A stretch of DNA of 64,000 nt from Kiloniella laminariae DSM 19542 (GTDB lineage Bacteria; Pseudomonadota; Alphaproteobacteria; Kiloniellales; Kiloniellaceae), in NCBI RefSeq assembly GCF_000374005.1, contig NZ_KB893166.1, forward strand, positions 1 through 64,000. Direction: 5' to 3'. Made by a program: the position numbers and the translations under genes. Of this stretch, positions 16,757 through 26,471 are shown in pieces. Position 1 is the stretch's first letter. Each line of letters begins with the position of its first letter. Below the pieces are notes generated by a model. It worked only from the letters and a program-made list of their open reading frames with translations, did not search any database and was not told where the DNA came from.

Positions 16757-17554
16757 TTATCTTTTTTCATCTTCATTGCTGGCAAAGCGGAAATCGGATA
16801 TTTTTCCAGCCACAGGAACCCCGCCAATCTCCTTGATCAACTTTTCCATCATTGCAGCACCAAAGTCTTCATATGTCGTTGCGGTCTGTACAAAAGCACC
16901 TGTACCGCCAATAACAAACTTTTCGTAATAGCTGTCAATAAAAGGGTCCTCGTTCACAATCGCGAGACCGTTGATGACAATGCCCAGGGCCGTACTCCGA
17001 TCCCGAACCATTTCAGGGGGCGCTCCCTGATTGGACCGTCCATCTCCTGATATATCAATAACCCGGCGGCTTCCTTCAAAATCATTGATTTCCATCTGCC
17101 GGGTCGAAAAGGTAATCGCTCCACCAATCGAAGTTCCGCCTCCAAAGATAAATCTGGGCGTTTCATCGACAAGATCAGCAAAGGCACGCGCACTTTCCTC
17201 GTCCTTGACCAAAAACCAGTCAACCGCGACTTCCTGCAACAGATTGTTCGCCCACTGAACCACAGATACAACGATCCCCCGGTCGCCAGCCACCGCAATT
17301 GCCTGAATGACGGAAGGTTCCCGAAAGGCCTGGGCAATGCCCCGCATTTGCAAGTCAAATTCCTGAGCCGAGACACTTGTTGAAGCATCAACCGCAAGAA
17401 CCAGTTCCAGATCAACTGGCACCGGAACTTTCCTTTCCTGTGCCAGCACAGAACCAACGGTCAGGACATTAAAAACAATACTCAAGCTCCCCATAAAGGC
17501 TGGGAAACAGGAGACAGATTTTAACAATCTCTGGAGGCAATTCGGCTGGATCAT
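16757..17554 (-). CDS. DUF1194 family secreted protein with a VWA-like fold
   Basis: A 265-residue protein with an N-terminal hydrophobic signal sequence ending near VLAQE (about residue 39). A von Willebrand A-like domain follows: VDLELVLAVDASTSVS holds a DxSxS metal site, with FGGGTSIGGAI and VIDISGDGRSNQG further on. DUF1194 proteins are common in Alphaproteobacteria and their function is unknown; the metal site suggests binding of another exported protein. It starts nine bases after the recJ stop, so it is probably cotranscribed with recJ. The true start could be an internal methionine nearer the signal sequence. Confidence 0.85.
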   Translation of the reverse strand: MIQPNCLQRLLKSVSCFPAFMGSLSIVFNVLTVGSVLAQERKVPVPVDLELVLAVDASTSVSAQEFDLQMRGIAQAFREPSVIQAIAVAGDRGIVVSVVQWANNLLQEVAVDWFLVKDEESARAFADLVDETPRFIFGGGTSIGGAITFSTRQMEINDFEGSRRVIDISGDGRSNQGAPPEMVRDRSTALGIVINGLAIVNEDPFIDSYYEKFVIGGTGAFVQTATTYEDFGAAMMEKLIKEIGGVPVAGKISDFRFASNEDEKR

Positions 17555-17563
17555 CCAGCTACT

Positions 17564-19360
17564 CTAGCCTGTCGCAGAAGCGGCGTCTTCTATAATTATT
17601 TGAACGGCATCCGGCCCTGACCAGCTGTCTTTCTTAAGCTTGCCGCAGACATGAACAGGAAGCCCCCCGCTATTCAGCAGAAATTGCCCCAAATCATTAT
17701 CAAGGCAACGAAAGGCAATGCCCTTGATTGTCCGGCCATCAGCCCCGCTCAGGATACAGCGGACATGACTATCCCCAACAATCGCCGGACGCAGTATTCT
17801 GACCTGAGGCAGAACAAACCGCGGTTGCGCATTCCCTACACCGTAAGGGCCACAGGAATCCAGAAGCTCGACAAGATCACCATTGGCGCCCCCCGGATGT
17901 AACGCACCATCAATACCTACCGAAGGCACAAAAGAAATGTCAGCAAGTTCTCTGGAAAGGCGTTCGTGCAAAAAAACACAGAGATCCTGATAGCGTTCAC
18001 GGGTTACCGTCAAGCCGGCAGCCATTGCATGACCACCACCATTTTCCAGCAACCCCGCCTGACGGGCAGCAATAACAGCGGCACCCAGATCTACACCTGG
18101 TACGGAACGTCCTGATCCCTTGCCAACCCCATGGTCATCAAAGGCAATGACAAACGCAGGGGCGTTATAGCGATCTTTTAACCGGCTTGCGACAATACCG
18201 ATCACCCCCGGATGCCAGCCTTCACCTGCAACAAGAACACAACCTGTTCCTTCTGACAGTTCGGCTGCCTGCCCCAACGCCTGATCAAGTACTTCGGCTT
18301 CGATCTGGCGACGTTCACTGTTCAGTTCCTCCAATTGTCGTGCAATGGCTTCCGCTTCATCCAGTCTGTTTGTCGACAACAGCCGCGCGCCCAGCCAAGA
18401 TTGTCCGACGCGTCCTCCCGCATTCACCCGCGGGCCGAGCGTAAAGCCGAGATGACCACTATCTGGACGCTCAGAAAGCTTGGCTGCATCAGAAAGAGCC
18501 ACAATGCCGGGGTTGTTCCGTTTTGCCAGAACTTTAACCCCCTGGCTGACATAAGCCCGGTTCAGACCTGACAGGGGCACAACATCACAAACAGTCCCCA
18601 AAGCGACCAGATCCAGCAGGTTCATCAGGTTGGGTTCCCTTACCCCCTGTCTGGTGAACCAGCTGACCTCGCGCAGTTGACGGTTCAATGCAACCAGGAC
18701 CAGGAAAACAACACCAACGGCAGCAAGTGACGTAAACTCGCGGCTTTCATCCTGACGATTTGGGTTCACGACCGCGACTGCAGGGGGTAAATTGGCCTCA
18801 GCTTCATGGTGATCAATGACAATGATGTCCAGGCCAGCTTCCTTGGCCCCCTCAAGCGGCTCAAACGCAGAGGTACCGCAGTCTACCGTGATAACCAGCG
18901 AACAGCCTTCTTTTTGCAGTTTCAGCAACGCAGGGAGATTAGGCCCGTATCCTTCAGTTACCCGATCCGGTATATGAACTTTCAGTTCAAGACCCAGTTG
19001 GGCGAAATACCGCAGCAACAGGGCACTTGATGTTGCCCCGTCCACATCGTAATCGCCAAAGACAGCGATACTTTCCCTGGCCTCAATGGCCTGAAGAATA
19101 CGCCCGGTCGCCGCATCCATTCCTTTAAGATCAGAGGGATTTGGGAGCCAGTCCCGCAAGGTCGGTTTCAGATAAGCTTCTGCCGTATCCAATCCGACGC
19201 CCCGTGCAGCAAGAATACGTCCTATAATCTCGGGCAAGCCAAGTCGTTGACTCAAAGCCAGTGCAGTTCTTGAATCAAGTAGCCTGTCTTCCCAGCGCTT
19301 TCCGGTTACAGAATTTTCAACCCCAAGAAAAACGACACGATCTTCCGCTGGCTTCTTCAC
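17564..19360 (-). CDS. recJ: Single-stranded-DNA-specific exonuclease RecJ
   Basis: A 598-residue 5'-3' single-strand exonuclease used in recombination and mismatch or base-excision repair. DHH-phosphoesterase motifs are visible: FGDYDVDGATS at about 102-112, VITVDCGTS, IVIDHHEAE near 180 and LDLVALGTVCDVVPL. The DHHA1 motif ENGGGHAMAAG lies in the C-terminal half, with an OB-like tail. Length and motif order match the family. It lies downstream of glpX but is separated by a terminator-like hairpin, so it probably has its own promoter in the 136-base gap. Confidence 0.96.
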   Translation of the reverse strand: MKKPAEDRVVFLGVENSVTGKRWEDRLLDSRTALALSQRLGLPEIIGRILAARGVGLDTAEAYLKPTLRDWLPNPSDLKGMDAATGRILQAIEARESIAVFGDYDVDGATSSALLLRYFAQLGLELKVHIPDRVTEGYGPNLPALLKLQKEGCSLVITVDCGTSAFEPLEGAKEAGLDIIVIDHHEAEANLPPAVAVVNPNRQDESREFTSLAAVGVVFLVLVALNRQLREVSWFTRQGVREPNLMNLLDLVALGTVCDVVPLSGLNRAYVSQGVKVLAKRNNPGIVALSDAAKLSERPDSGHLGFTLGPRVNAGGRVGQSWLGARLLSTNRLDEAEAIARQLEELNSERRQIEAEVLDQALGQAAELSEGTGCVLVAGEGWHPGVIGIVASRLKDRYNAPAFVIAFDDHGVGKGSGRSVPGVDLGAAVIAARQAGLLENGGGHAMAAGLTVTRERYQDLCVFLHERLSRELADISFVPSVGIDGALHPGGANGDLVELLDSCGPYGVGNAQPRFVLPQVRILRPAIVGDSHVRCILSGADGRTIKGIAFRCLDNDLGQFLLNSGGLPVHVCGKLKKDSWSGPDAVQIIIEDAASATG

Positions 19361-19446
19361 AGTTCAACTGTCCTTAATAAATGAATGAACAAGCCTAGCC
19401 TGCAGGATCAAAAAGACAAGGCACCAAAATAAAATGGTACAAATGA

Positions 19447-19472
19447 CAAGAGGCGCACAAAGGCGCCTCTTG
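19447..19472 (-). terminator. Stem-loop terminator after glpX
   Basis: CAAGAGGCGC and GCGCCTCTTG make a 10-bp perfect stem with a 6-base loop, 24 bases past the glpX stop. The following minus-strand sequence is T-rich (TCATTTGTACCATTTTATTTT), though without an uninterrupted T-run. Confidence 0.75.
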
Positions 19473-19496
19473 TATAGATACCGATCAAACGCTCGG

Positions 19497-20465
19497 TCAA
19501 ACACCCAGATTGTCGTACCAGGTCTTGCGATAGAAATTGTGTGTCGCATCAACAATACGCGACGTGCCCGTTTTGGAACGCATCACAATAGACTGCGTCG
19601 TAGCACCACCCTGATAGCGACGAACACCGCGTAGCAGAGATCCGTCGGTCACGCCGGTTGCGACAAACATGACATCGCCTTTGGCAAGTTCATCAATCTT
19701 GTATTTGCGATCAAGATCTTCAATTCCCCAACGCTTGGCGCGGGCAACTTCATCATCATTCCGGAACACCAAACGCCCCTGGAACTGTCCGCCTGTACAG
19801 CGCAAGGCCGCCGCAGCAAGAACACCTTCTGGTGCGCCACCGATCCCCATATAGAGATCAATCCCACTGTCAAAACGGCTGGTTGCCAAGGCTCCGGCAA
19901 CATCGCCGTCACCAATGAGAACAATACGGGCGCCACATTCACGAACCTGGGTGATTTTTTCTTCGTGGCGCGGACGATCCATGATGCAGACCACCAGATC
20001 ACTGATGTCCATCTTTTTCGCCTTGGCCAGATTACTCAGGTTGTTAAAAACCGTTTCATCAAGATCAACCACGCCTTCGGGCAAGCCAGCGCCAACAGCA
20101 ATCTTGTCCATATAGGTATCCGGTGCATTCAGGAAGTTGCCGGACTCTGCCATGGCAATAACCGTCATCGCGTTCGGGCCACCTTTGGCTGTCAGGGTTG
20201 TTCCTTCAAGCGGATCAAGCGCAATGTCGATACCCGGTCCACCGAGACCAACTTTTTCACCGATGTACAGCATCGGTGCTTCGTCACGTTCGCCTTCACC
20301 GATAACCACTGTACCATCGATGGCCATACCATTAAGGGCATCACGCATCGCATTGACAGCGGCCTGATCGGCGGCTTTTTCGTCCCCGCGTCCCATCAGA
20401 CGCGAGGCTGCCAACGCAGCTGCTTCGGTGACTCTGACGGTCTCGAGGGCCAAGTTCCGTTCCAT
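19497..20465 (-). CDS. glpX: Fructose-1,6-bisphosphatase class II
   Basis: A 322-residue gluconeogenic phosphatase of the GlpX family. Recognisable blocks are MGRGDEKAADQAAVNAMRD, GEGERDEAPMLYIGE (metal-binding acidic residues), DPLEGTTLTAKG, IGDGDVAGAL and GIGGAPEGVLAAAALRC. It hydrolyses fructose-1,6-bisphosphate with divalent metal. The AGAGGAC ribosome-binding site supports the start at 20465. It lies 63 bases after hom on the same strand; alaC-hom-glpX-recJ is a gene order shared by many Alphaproteobacteria. Confidence 0.96.
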   Translation of the reverse strand: MERNLALETVRVTEAAALAASRLMGRGDEKAADQAAVNAMRDALNGMAIDGTVVIGEGERDEAPMLYIGEKVGLGGPGIDIALDPLEGTTLTAKGGPNAMTVIAMAESGNFLNAPDTYMDKIAVGAGLPEGVVDLDETVFNNLSNLAKAKKMDISDLVVCIMDRPRHEEKITQVRECGARIVLIGDGDVAGALATSRFDSGIDLYMGIGGAPEGVLAAAALRCTGGQFQGRLVFRNDDEVARAKRWGIEDLDRKYKIDELAKGDVMFVATGVTDGSLLRGVRRYQGGATTQSIVMRSKTGTSRIVDATHNFYRKTWYDNLGV

Positions 20466-20528
20466 ATCTTTGTCCTCTGACTTTGATAGTGTTCACTTTG
20501 AACAGGTTTAACTTCAGACTGCTTTGCT

Positions 20529-21818
20529 TCAGAGCGAGACAATCCGGATCATATTCGGTTTTTCAAGGACACAATCCAGCCCGGAGATACTCTCCAAGGC
20601 GCGGATCATGGCCAGCTCAACAGTTTCCTGGGTCGTGATAACCAGGGGCACGGCCTTGCCCGGATTTGATTCATGCTGCAACAGGGACTTCACCGAGATC
20701 TTCTCACGCTTGAGAATAGCCGCAATATCGGCAATCACCCCTGGACGATCCTCGACAGTCAGGCGCAGATAGTAAGAACCTTCCCGGGTCTCCACAGGCT
20801 GGGCAATCGCCTTCTCCAGTTTTGTTGCCGGAATGCCAAAAGTTGGCAAGATGGTGCCACGGGCAATATCGACCAGATCAGCAACAACTGCGGAAGCAGT
20901 CGGACCGCCGCCAGCCCCTGCGCCTTCAAACACAGAAGTGCCGACATGGTTGCCTTTGCAGACGACAGCATTCAATACGCCCTCAACCAGAGCGATCGGC
21001 TGTTCTGCCGGAACCATACAGGGGTGGACACGCTGGTCGATGCCGTCTTGTGTCTTGCGTGCAATACCAAGCAGTTTGATCCGATAGCCAAGTTCGTCGG
21101 CATAGGCGATATCAAGGGAGCTGATTGCGCGAATACCTTCAATATAGACCGAATCAAAGTCAACTTCACTGCCAAACGCCAAAGAAGCAAGCAAGGAGAG
21201 CTTGTGCGATGCATCGATCCCGTCAACATCAAAGCTGGGTTCAGCTTCGGCATAACCAAGCTCCTGTGCTTCAAAAAGCACTTCCTCAAAATCCCGGCCG
21301 GTTTCACGCATGTTACTGAGAATAAAGTTACAGGTACCGTTAAGGATACCATAAACCAGATCAAAAGAATTCGCCGCCAGTCCTTCACGGATTCCCTTGA
21401 TAACCGGGATACCTCCCGCGACAGCAGCTTCATAGGCCAGCGCAACACCGGCTTCTTCGGCCTTGCGCGCCAGCTCGGCACCATGATGGGCCAGCAGCGC
21501 CTTGTTCGCGGTAATAACATGACGCCCCTTGGCGATTGCTGTCTCAACAACGTCTTTCGCAATGCCTTCGGAACCACCGATCAATTCCATCACCACATCA
21601 GCATCGCTTTCAGCAGCCATGGTAACCGCGTCATCGTACCAAGTGATATCACTCATATCAAAATCGCGGTTTTTCTTGCTGCGGGCAGAAACAGCAACAA
21701 TTGAAATTGCCCGCCCCGTGCGCAGTGTCAGAAGTCCGAGGTTTTCCTGAATCAGTTTTACAGTTCCGGTACCAACTGTTCCCAAGCCGGCAATAGCAAT
21801 CTTAAGAGGTTCACTCAC
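20529..21818 (-). CDS. hom: Homoserine dehydrogenase
   Basis: A 429-residue NAD(P) enzyme reducing aspartate semialdehyde to homoserine for methionine and threonine synthesis. It has the Rossmann motif AGLGTVGTGTVKL at about 10-22, VMELIGGSEG, ITANKALLAHHG, the catalytic region GILNGTCNFILSNM and DVDGIDASHKLSLLASLAFG. A C-terminal ACT domain (about 350-429, LTVEDRPGVIADIAAIL) indicates feedback control by an amino acid. The start is GTG at 21818, four bases after the alaC stop, so the two genes are translated from one message. Confidence 0.97.
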   Translation of the reverse strand: MSEPLKIAIAGLGTVGTGTVKLIQENLGLLTLRTGRAISIVAVSARSKKNRDFDMSDITWYDDAVTMAAESDADVVMELIGGSEGIAKDVVETAIAKGRHVITANKALLAHHGAELARKAEEAGVALAYEAAVAGGIPVIKGIREGLAANSFDLVYGILNGTCNFILSNMRETGRDFEEVLFEAQELGYAEAEPSFDVDGIDASHKLSLLASLAFGSEVDFDSVYIEGIRAISSLDIAYADELGYRIKLLGIARKTQDGIDQRVHPCMVPAEQPIALVEGVLNAVVCKGNHVGTSVFEGAGAGGGPTASAVVADLVDIARGTILPTFGIPATKLEKAIAQPVETREGSYYLRLTVEDRPGVIADIAAILKREKISVKSLLQHESNPGKAVPLVITTQETVELAMIRALESISGLDCVLEKPNMIRIVSL

Positions 21819-21822
21819 GACT

Positions 21823-23034
21823 TCATTTCCGTTTGTTGTATTGTTCTAGAATAGCATCAGCGTTTTGCATCATTGTCTTGACGTTTTTCACCGCCTGGCG
21901 GGTCCGCTGCTCGTTTTCAACCAGCCCCAGGCGAACAAATCCTTCGCCGTACTCTCCGAAACCAACGCCGGGAGCCACAGCAACATTAGCATGTTCAAGC
22001 AAGAGCTTGGAAAACTCAAGCGACCCAAGGTGCGCGAATTTTTCAGGCAACGGTGCCCAGGCAAACATCGTTGCCGGTGGGCTGGGGACATCCCAGCCAG
22101 CCGCTGCAAGCCCCTTGATCAGGACATCACGGCGCCCGCGATAGCGATCACGCATCTCGTCAATGCAGTCCTGCGGACCATTGAGTGCAGCAACCGCAGC
22201 AACCTGCATCGGGGTGAAAGCCCCATAGTCCACGTAGGATTTTACCCGTCCTAAAGCCGCGACAAGCTTCTGATTTCCCGAACAGAAACCAACACGCCAC
22301 CCTGCCATGGAATAGGTCTTGCTCATGGACAGAAACTCCACGGCAATGTCCTTGGCTCCGGGAACCTGAAGGATTGACGGCGGCACAAAGTCATCAAAAT
22401 AGACTTCGGCATAGGCCAGATCCGAAATGATGTAGATTTCATGCTTGCGACAGAAATCTACGATCTCGGCATAAAAATCCAGGTCCTTGACTTCAGCTGT
22501 CGGGTTCGACGGGTAGTTTAGGATAACAGCAAGCGGTTTCGGCACCGAGTGTCGAACAGCCTTTTCAAGCTGGTCGATAATACTGGTATCAGGGCCCATC
22601 GGCATGGAACGAATAGCTGCACCCGCGATGATGAAACCAAAGGCATGAATTGGATAGCTCGGGTTCGGCGCCAGAATGATGTCGCCAGGACTCGTGATCG
22701 CCTGGGCCAGGTTGGCCAGGCCTTCTTTTGAGCCGATTGTCACGATGGTTTCATTGTTGGGATCGATATCAACACCAAAACGACGCTGGTAATAAGCAGC
22801 TACCGCCTTGCGCAATCCCGGAATACCACGGGACGTCGAATAGCCATGTACCCTTGGATTCTGGGCAACCTCTGTCAGCTTGTCGATCACGTGCCGGGGG
22901 GGCGGCTGGTCGGGATTCCCCATGCCAAAGTCAATGATATCACGCTTCGCCGCTCGGGCCGCCGCCTTCAGTGCATTGACTTCGGCAAATACATAAGGTG
23001 GCAGACGTTTGATGCGGTGAAATTCCTGAACCAT
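21823..23034 (-). CDS. alaC: Aminotransferase, AlaC / LL-diaminopimelate aminotransferase-like
   Basis: A 403-residue fold-type I PLP aminotransferase. Seen: IDFGMGNPDQPPP, GYSTSRGIPGLRKAV, LNYPSNPTAEV, ISDLAYAEVYFD and SLSMSKTYSMAGWRVGF with the PLP lysine. The closest described type is AlaC (glutamate-pyruvate transaminase), and annotators often call it LL-diaminopimelate aminotransferase; the sequence alone does not decide between them. I chose the ATG at 23034, as the upstream 58 codons look non-coding. Forming one unit with hom suggests a role in amino-acid synthesis from aspartate or pyruvate. Confidence 0.9.
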   Translation of the reverse strand: MVQEFHRIKRLPPYVFAEVNALKAAARAAKRDIIDFGMGNPDQPPPRHVIDKLTEVAQNPRVHGYSTSRGIPGLRKAVAAYYQRRFGVDIDPNNETIVTIGSKEGLANLAQAITSPGDIILAPNPSYPIHAFGFIIAGAAIRSMPMGPDTSIIDQLEKAVRHSVPKPLAVILNYPSNPTAEVKDLDFYAEIVDFCRKHEIYIISDLAYAEVYFDDFVPPSILQVPGAKDIAVEFLSMSKTYSMAGWRVGFCSGNQKLVAALGRVKSYVDYGAFTPMQVAAVAALNGPQDCIDEMRDRYRGRRDVLIKGLAAAGWDVPSPPATMFAWAPLPEKFAHLGSLEFSKLLLEHANVAVAPGVGFGEYGEGFVRLGLVENEQRTRQAVKNVKTMMQNADAILEQYNKRK

Positions 23035-23253
23035 TCCCAACTCGATATTTTTGATAACACTGATGATTTTTAACAGGCATCCAACAGGATAAACGTGACG
23101 CTGAGCGTCTGCGTTTCGCCCTGACAGAGCTGTCGCCCGACCCCAATAAAAAAGGCCACGAAGCAGATAGCAGAATACCAGCTCCGTGACCAATCTTTTT
23201 ATGCGCATTATTGCTCAGGAAAGTCCGAAATTCTCCTGATTAACTTACCCTGG

Positions 23254-24267
23254 TTAATTCACATAGATCTCAACGCGGCGGTTCCCTGCTTCACCTGTCG
23301 GCATGAATTCATGAAAAACCGGATTGGTGTCGGAACGCGCATCGGTTATCACCTGCGAAGAGCTGACCCCAGATTCGACAAGAGCCTGGGTAACCGACTG
23401 GGCACGACTGGAAGAAATTTCCATATTCACCTGCTGATGTGTCAGCGCGTCAGTCAATTGGGTGCGGGAGCTGGAGTGTCCCAATACCGTGATCTGCCCC
23501 CCACGCTGACCATAGAGTGAAGCCACATCCCGAATAACCTGCATATCCTGCTGGTTCAGACGTGAGGAACCATGCGCAAAATAGATTACAGCAACAAGTT
23601 GGCCACCCGTGCCCCCTGTGGAGGAATAACCACTGGACTGCTGCGCGTAACCACCCTGCTGGGCATAGGGAGAACCCCAACTCGGCGTGTTGAATGCCGG
23701 GCCGCTATATTGCGGCTGGGCATAGGAAGGAGCCCCGTTCGGAAAAGCCGGAGGCAGAACAGCCCCCTGTGAGGAAATCACCGTTGTCTGCTGAGAAGGC
23801 TGAGGGGCAGAAGCCACCTGAGGAGAAGCAGCAGGAAGTTCACTTTGGGTCACCGCCGGTGATTCTGGAGCTGCCGAGCTAGCGGTCACTGGTGCTTGAG
23901 GTACTGATGGTGGCGGAGCTGGTGGCACCAGGGTAGAACGGGCGGTCAGAGGCTGGTTGCTGTACTCGGCATTGTTCCGGTCCGCGATCAGACCTTCTGC
24001 CACCTGATCTCTCAAGTTTCCTGGTGTCGTCTGTGGAGATTCACCCGGAACACTGGACAGATTCGGAAAGCCTTCGGCAGGTACAACATTTTCCGCTGAG
24101 GTAACTTTCGTCGGCGGTTCGGGGTTATCACTGCTGAACCACTCAATCGGGTTGGCCCAATCCGGTGTTGACGAGCAGGCACCGAGCAAAAGTGGTAACA
24201 ACATCACCCCTGCGAAGCGGCTTACGCCCCCTTTACAATAGAAATTCTTTTTATTCTGCTCAGGCAT
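23254..24267 (-). CDS. OmpA-family lipoprotein
   Basis: A 337-residue outer-membrane lipoprotein. The lipobox LLGAC gives a lipidated cysteine near residue 30. A long proline-, serine- and glutamine-rich linker (about 60-220, with PPAPPPSVPQAP and YAQQGGYAQQ) leads to a C-terminal OmpA peptidoglycan-binding domain (VIYFAHGSSRLNQQD, GHSSSRTQLTDA, SSSRAQSVTQAL, NRRVEIYV). It probably tethers the outer membrane to the cell wall. The start at 24267 follows AAGGA; an upstream ATG at 24285 lacks a binding site. It is divergent from phaC. Confidence 0.87.
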   Translation of the reverse strand: MPEQNKKNFYCKGGVSRFAGVMLLPLLLGACSSTPDWANPIEWFSSDNPEPPTKVTSAENVVPAEGFPNLSSVPGESPQTTPGNLRDQVAEGLIADRNNAEYSNQPLTARSTLVPPAPPPSVPQAPVTASSAAPESPAVTQSELPAASPQVASAPQPSQQTTVISSQGAVLPPAFPNGAPSYAQPQYSGPAFNTPSWGSPYAQQGGYAQQSSGYSSTGGTGGQLVAVIYFAHGSSRLNQQDMQVIRDVASLYGQRGGQITVLGHSSSRTQLTDALTHQQVNMEISSSRAQSVTQALVESGVSSSQVITDARSDTNPVFHEFMPTGEAGNRRVEIYVN

Positions 24268-24495
24268 ACGACTGTCCTTGGTCATTACGAATGACCATTC
24301 CCCCTCGAATACGTCAAAAAAACCGTAACCTGTACTCTACTGATTAGCACCAGCTTTACAATACAGGCTGACGATATTGACCTCACTTGTTGTTCTTTGT
24401 GCTTCCAGCTGTAACAATGCGTGTATAACATTGAAAGTCCGACAAGGCGATATCCGATTCAACAAAAAGACCAAACAGATCATAGGGAAGGCTGA

Positions 24496-26325
24496 ATGGC
24501 CGATCAACACCCCCCGAAAATAAACCTCCCGGATCCTGCCGAACTGGCAGAAACCATGTCTGCAATCTCTGAAAAAAGCCAGGAGTTGATTAAAAACTTC
24601 ATGGCCCGGCAACAGCCGCTGAATCCTCAGGAACATGATCCTGATCCCCTGCGGATCGGGCAAGCTTTCCTTGAAATGTCGCAGAAATTCTGGTCTGACC
24701 CTGGAAAAGCCATGCAGCTGCAGAGTGATCTCTGGCAGGGGTACAGCACTTTATGGCAGGAAACCGCGAAAAATTTCCTCGCTTCGAGCCAGGCGACCGG
24801 GCAGACAGATACCGAAGTGACAACCGAAAAAACCGAGATCAAATCCGGGAGAACCAAATCCAAGGGTGATCGACGGTTTCAGGATGAAGCCTGGGAGAAC
24901 AACCCCTTTTTCAACTTCATCAAACAATCCTATCTGCTCACCTCTGAAACCCTTCACAAGTCAGTCACCAGTGTTGATGGCCTGAACAAACAGGATGCCC
25001 TGAAGGTTGATTTCTATACACGCCAGTTTCTTGATGCGGTTTCCCCAAGCAACTTTCTGATGACCAATCCCGAAATTTTGCGGGCAACAACAGAAAGCGG
25101 CGGGAAAAACCTGCTCCAGGGGCTCGAAAATCTGATCGGAGATCTTGAAAAAGGCCGGGTCAAGATGACCGATGAAGACGCCTTTACCCTGGGGGAGAAT
25201 GTAGCGACCACCCCCGGCAGCGTCATTTATCAAAATGAGCTGATGCAGCTGATCCAGTATAGTCCGACGACGGAGCAGGTTCACGAGCGCCCCCTACTCA
25301 TTCTTCCTCCCTGGATCAACAAGTTTTACATTCTGGATCTGAAGGCCAAGAACTCTTTTGTGAAATGGGCGGTTGAACAGGGCTTCACTGTTTTCATGAT
25401 CTCCTGGATCAATCCCGATGCCAAACTGGCAGAAAAGTCTTTTGAAGACTATATGTTGCTAGGACCTCTGGCGGCACTTGATGCCATCGAGCAGGCAATC
25501 GGAGCAAAGGAAGTAAATGCCATCGGCTATTGCCTCGGCGGAACACTGCTGGCCAGCACACTGGCCTATATGGCAGAGAAAAAAGACAAGCGGATCAAGA
25601 GCGGGACCTTCTTTGTCACCATGACCGATTTTTCCGAAGCCGGAGAACTACGGGTCTTTATCGACGAAGATCAGATGGTTTCGCTTGAGAAGCGCATGAC
25701 AGAAAAGGGTTACCTTGACGGCGCGGAAATGGGCACCACCTTTAACATGCTCCGGGCCAACGATCTGATCTGGTCTTTTGTTGTAAACAACTATCTCCTG
25801 GGGAAAACTCCCTTCCCCTTTGATCTGCTGTACTGGAACTCGGATACAACCCGCATGCCAAAAAGCATGCACAGCTTCTATCTGCGAAAAATGTATCTGG
25901 AAAACAAACTGGCCCAGCCCGGCGGCATTGTGCTCGACGGTGTGCCGATTGACCTTGGCAAGATAACAGTCCCCAGCTTTATCATTTCGGCCAAGGAAGA
26001 CCACATCGCGCCGTGGAAATCGACCTATGCCAATACAAAACATTTTTCCGGAAAAAAAGAGTTTGTCCTGTCAGCCTCGGGACATATTGCTGGCATTATC
26101 AACCCGCCTGCAGCCGGGAAATATTCTTATTGGACCAACAGAGACACCCTCGCAGATCCCGATGAATGGCTGGGCAAGGCAACAGAAACACCGGGTTCCT
26201 GGTGGCCGCACTGGGCCCAATGGGAAAAAAAGAACAGCGGCAAACTCGTCGATGCCAAAACACCGGGGACGGGCAAACTCAAAACTATTGAACCTGCACC
26301 CGGCAGTTACGTCAGGATCAGGTAG
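24496..26325 (+). CDS. phaC: Class I polyhydroxyalkanoate synthase
   Basis: A 609-residue PHA polymerase. The lipase-like box GYCLGG carries the catalytic cysteine at residue 346; LLILPPWINKFYILDL precedes it and the later SAKEDHIAPW and SGHIAGIINPP supply the catalytic aspartate and histidine regions. The N-terminal about 100 residues are variable, as usual. It polymerises 3-hydroxyacyl-CoA, commonly 3-hydroxybutyryl-CoA, on the granule surface. The AGGGAAGG site supports the start. No phaA, phaB or phasin gene lies beside it; the matching depolymerase is at 38953. Confidence 0.96.
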   Translation: MADQHPPKINLPDPAELAETMSAISEKSQELIKNFMARQQPLNPQEHDPDPLRIGQAFLEMSQKFWSDPGKAMQLQSDLWQGYSTLWQETAKNFLASSQATGQTDTEVTTEKTEIKSGRTKSKGDRRFQDEAWENNPFFNFIKQSYLLTSETLHKSVTSVDGLNKQDALKVDFYTRQFLDAVSPSNFLMTNPEILRATTESGGKNLLQGLENLIGDLEKGRVKMTDEDAFTLGENVATTPGSVIYQNELMQLIQYSPTTEQVHERPLLILPPWINKFYILDLKAKNSFVKWAVEQGFTVFMISWINPDAKLAEKSFEDYMLLGPLAALDAIEQAIGAKEVNAIGYCLGGTLLASTLAYMAEKKDKRIKSGTFFVTMTDFSEAGELRVFIDEDQMVSLEKRMTEKGYLDGAEMGTTFNMLRANDLIWSFVVNNYLLGKTPFPFDLLYWNSDTTRMPKSMHSFYLRKMYLENKLAQPGGIVLDGVPIDLGKITVPSFIISAKEDHIAPWKSTYANTKHFSGKKEFVLSASGHIAGIINPPAAGKYSYWTNRDTLADPDEWLGKATETPGSWWPHWAQWEKKNSGKLVDAKTPGTGKLKTIEPAPGSYVRIR

Positions 26326-26379
26326 CCCGATCTAAGAGTGTTATTATCTTTTCAGATACCCAAAAAACATACCTCAAAG

Positions 26380-26416
26380 AAAAACCGTCACAGCAGACAA
26401 TGCCATGACGGTTTTT
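26380..26416. terminator. Bidirectional intrinsic terminator between phaC and the gamma-carbonic anhydrase gene
   Basis: AAAAACCGTCA and TGACGGTTTTT form an 11-bp stem around a 15-base loop. The A/T ends give T-runs on both strands, fitting the convergent genes on either side. Confidence 0.85.
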
Positions 26417-26471
26417 CATTGAGTACATATCGTCACACGACAAATCAATACACCTCACTCAACCGTTGGCT

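Noticed and set aside
20673-21704. Plus-strand frame of 343 codons opposite hom
   Set aside because: It is an antisense shadow of homoserine dehydrogenase with no family resemblance.
23035-23208. 58-codon N-terminal extension of the AlaC-like aminotransferase
   Set aside because: It does not resemble the family N-terminus, which begins at 23034.
22981-23253. A riboswitch upstream of the alaC-hom operon
   Set aside because: No recognisable SAM, lysine or other riboswitch core was found on the minus strand.
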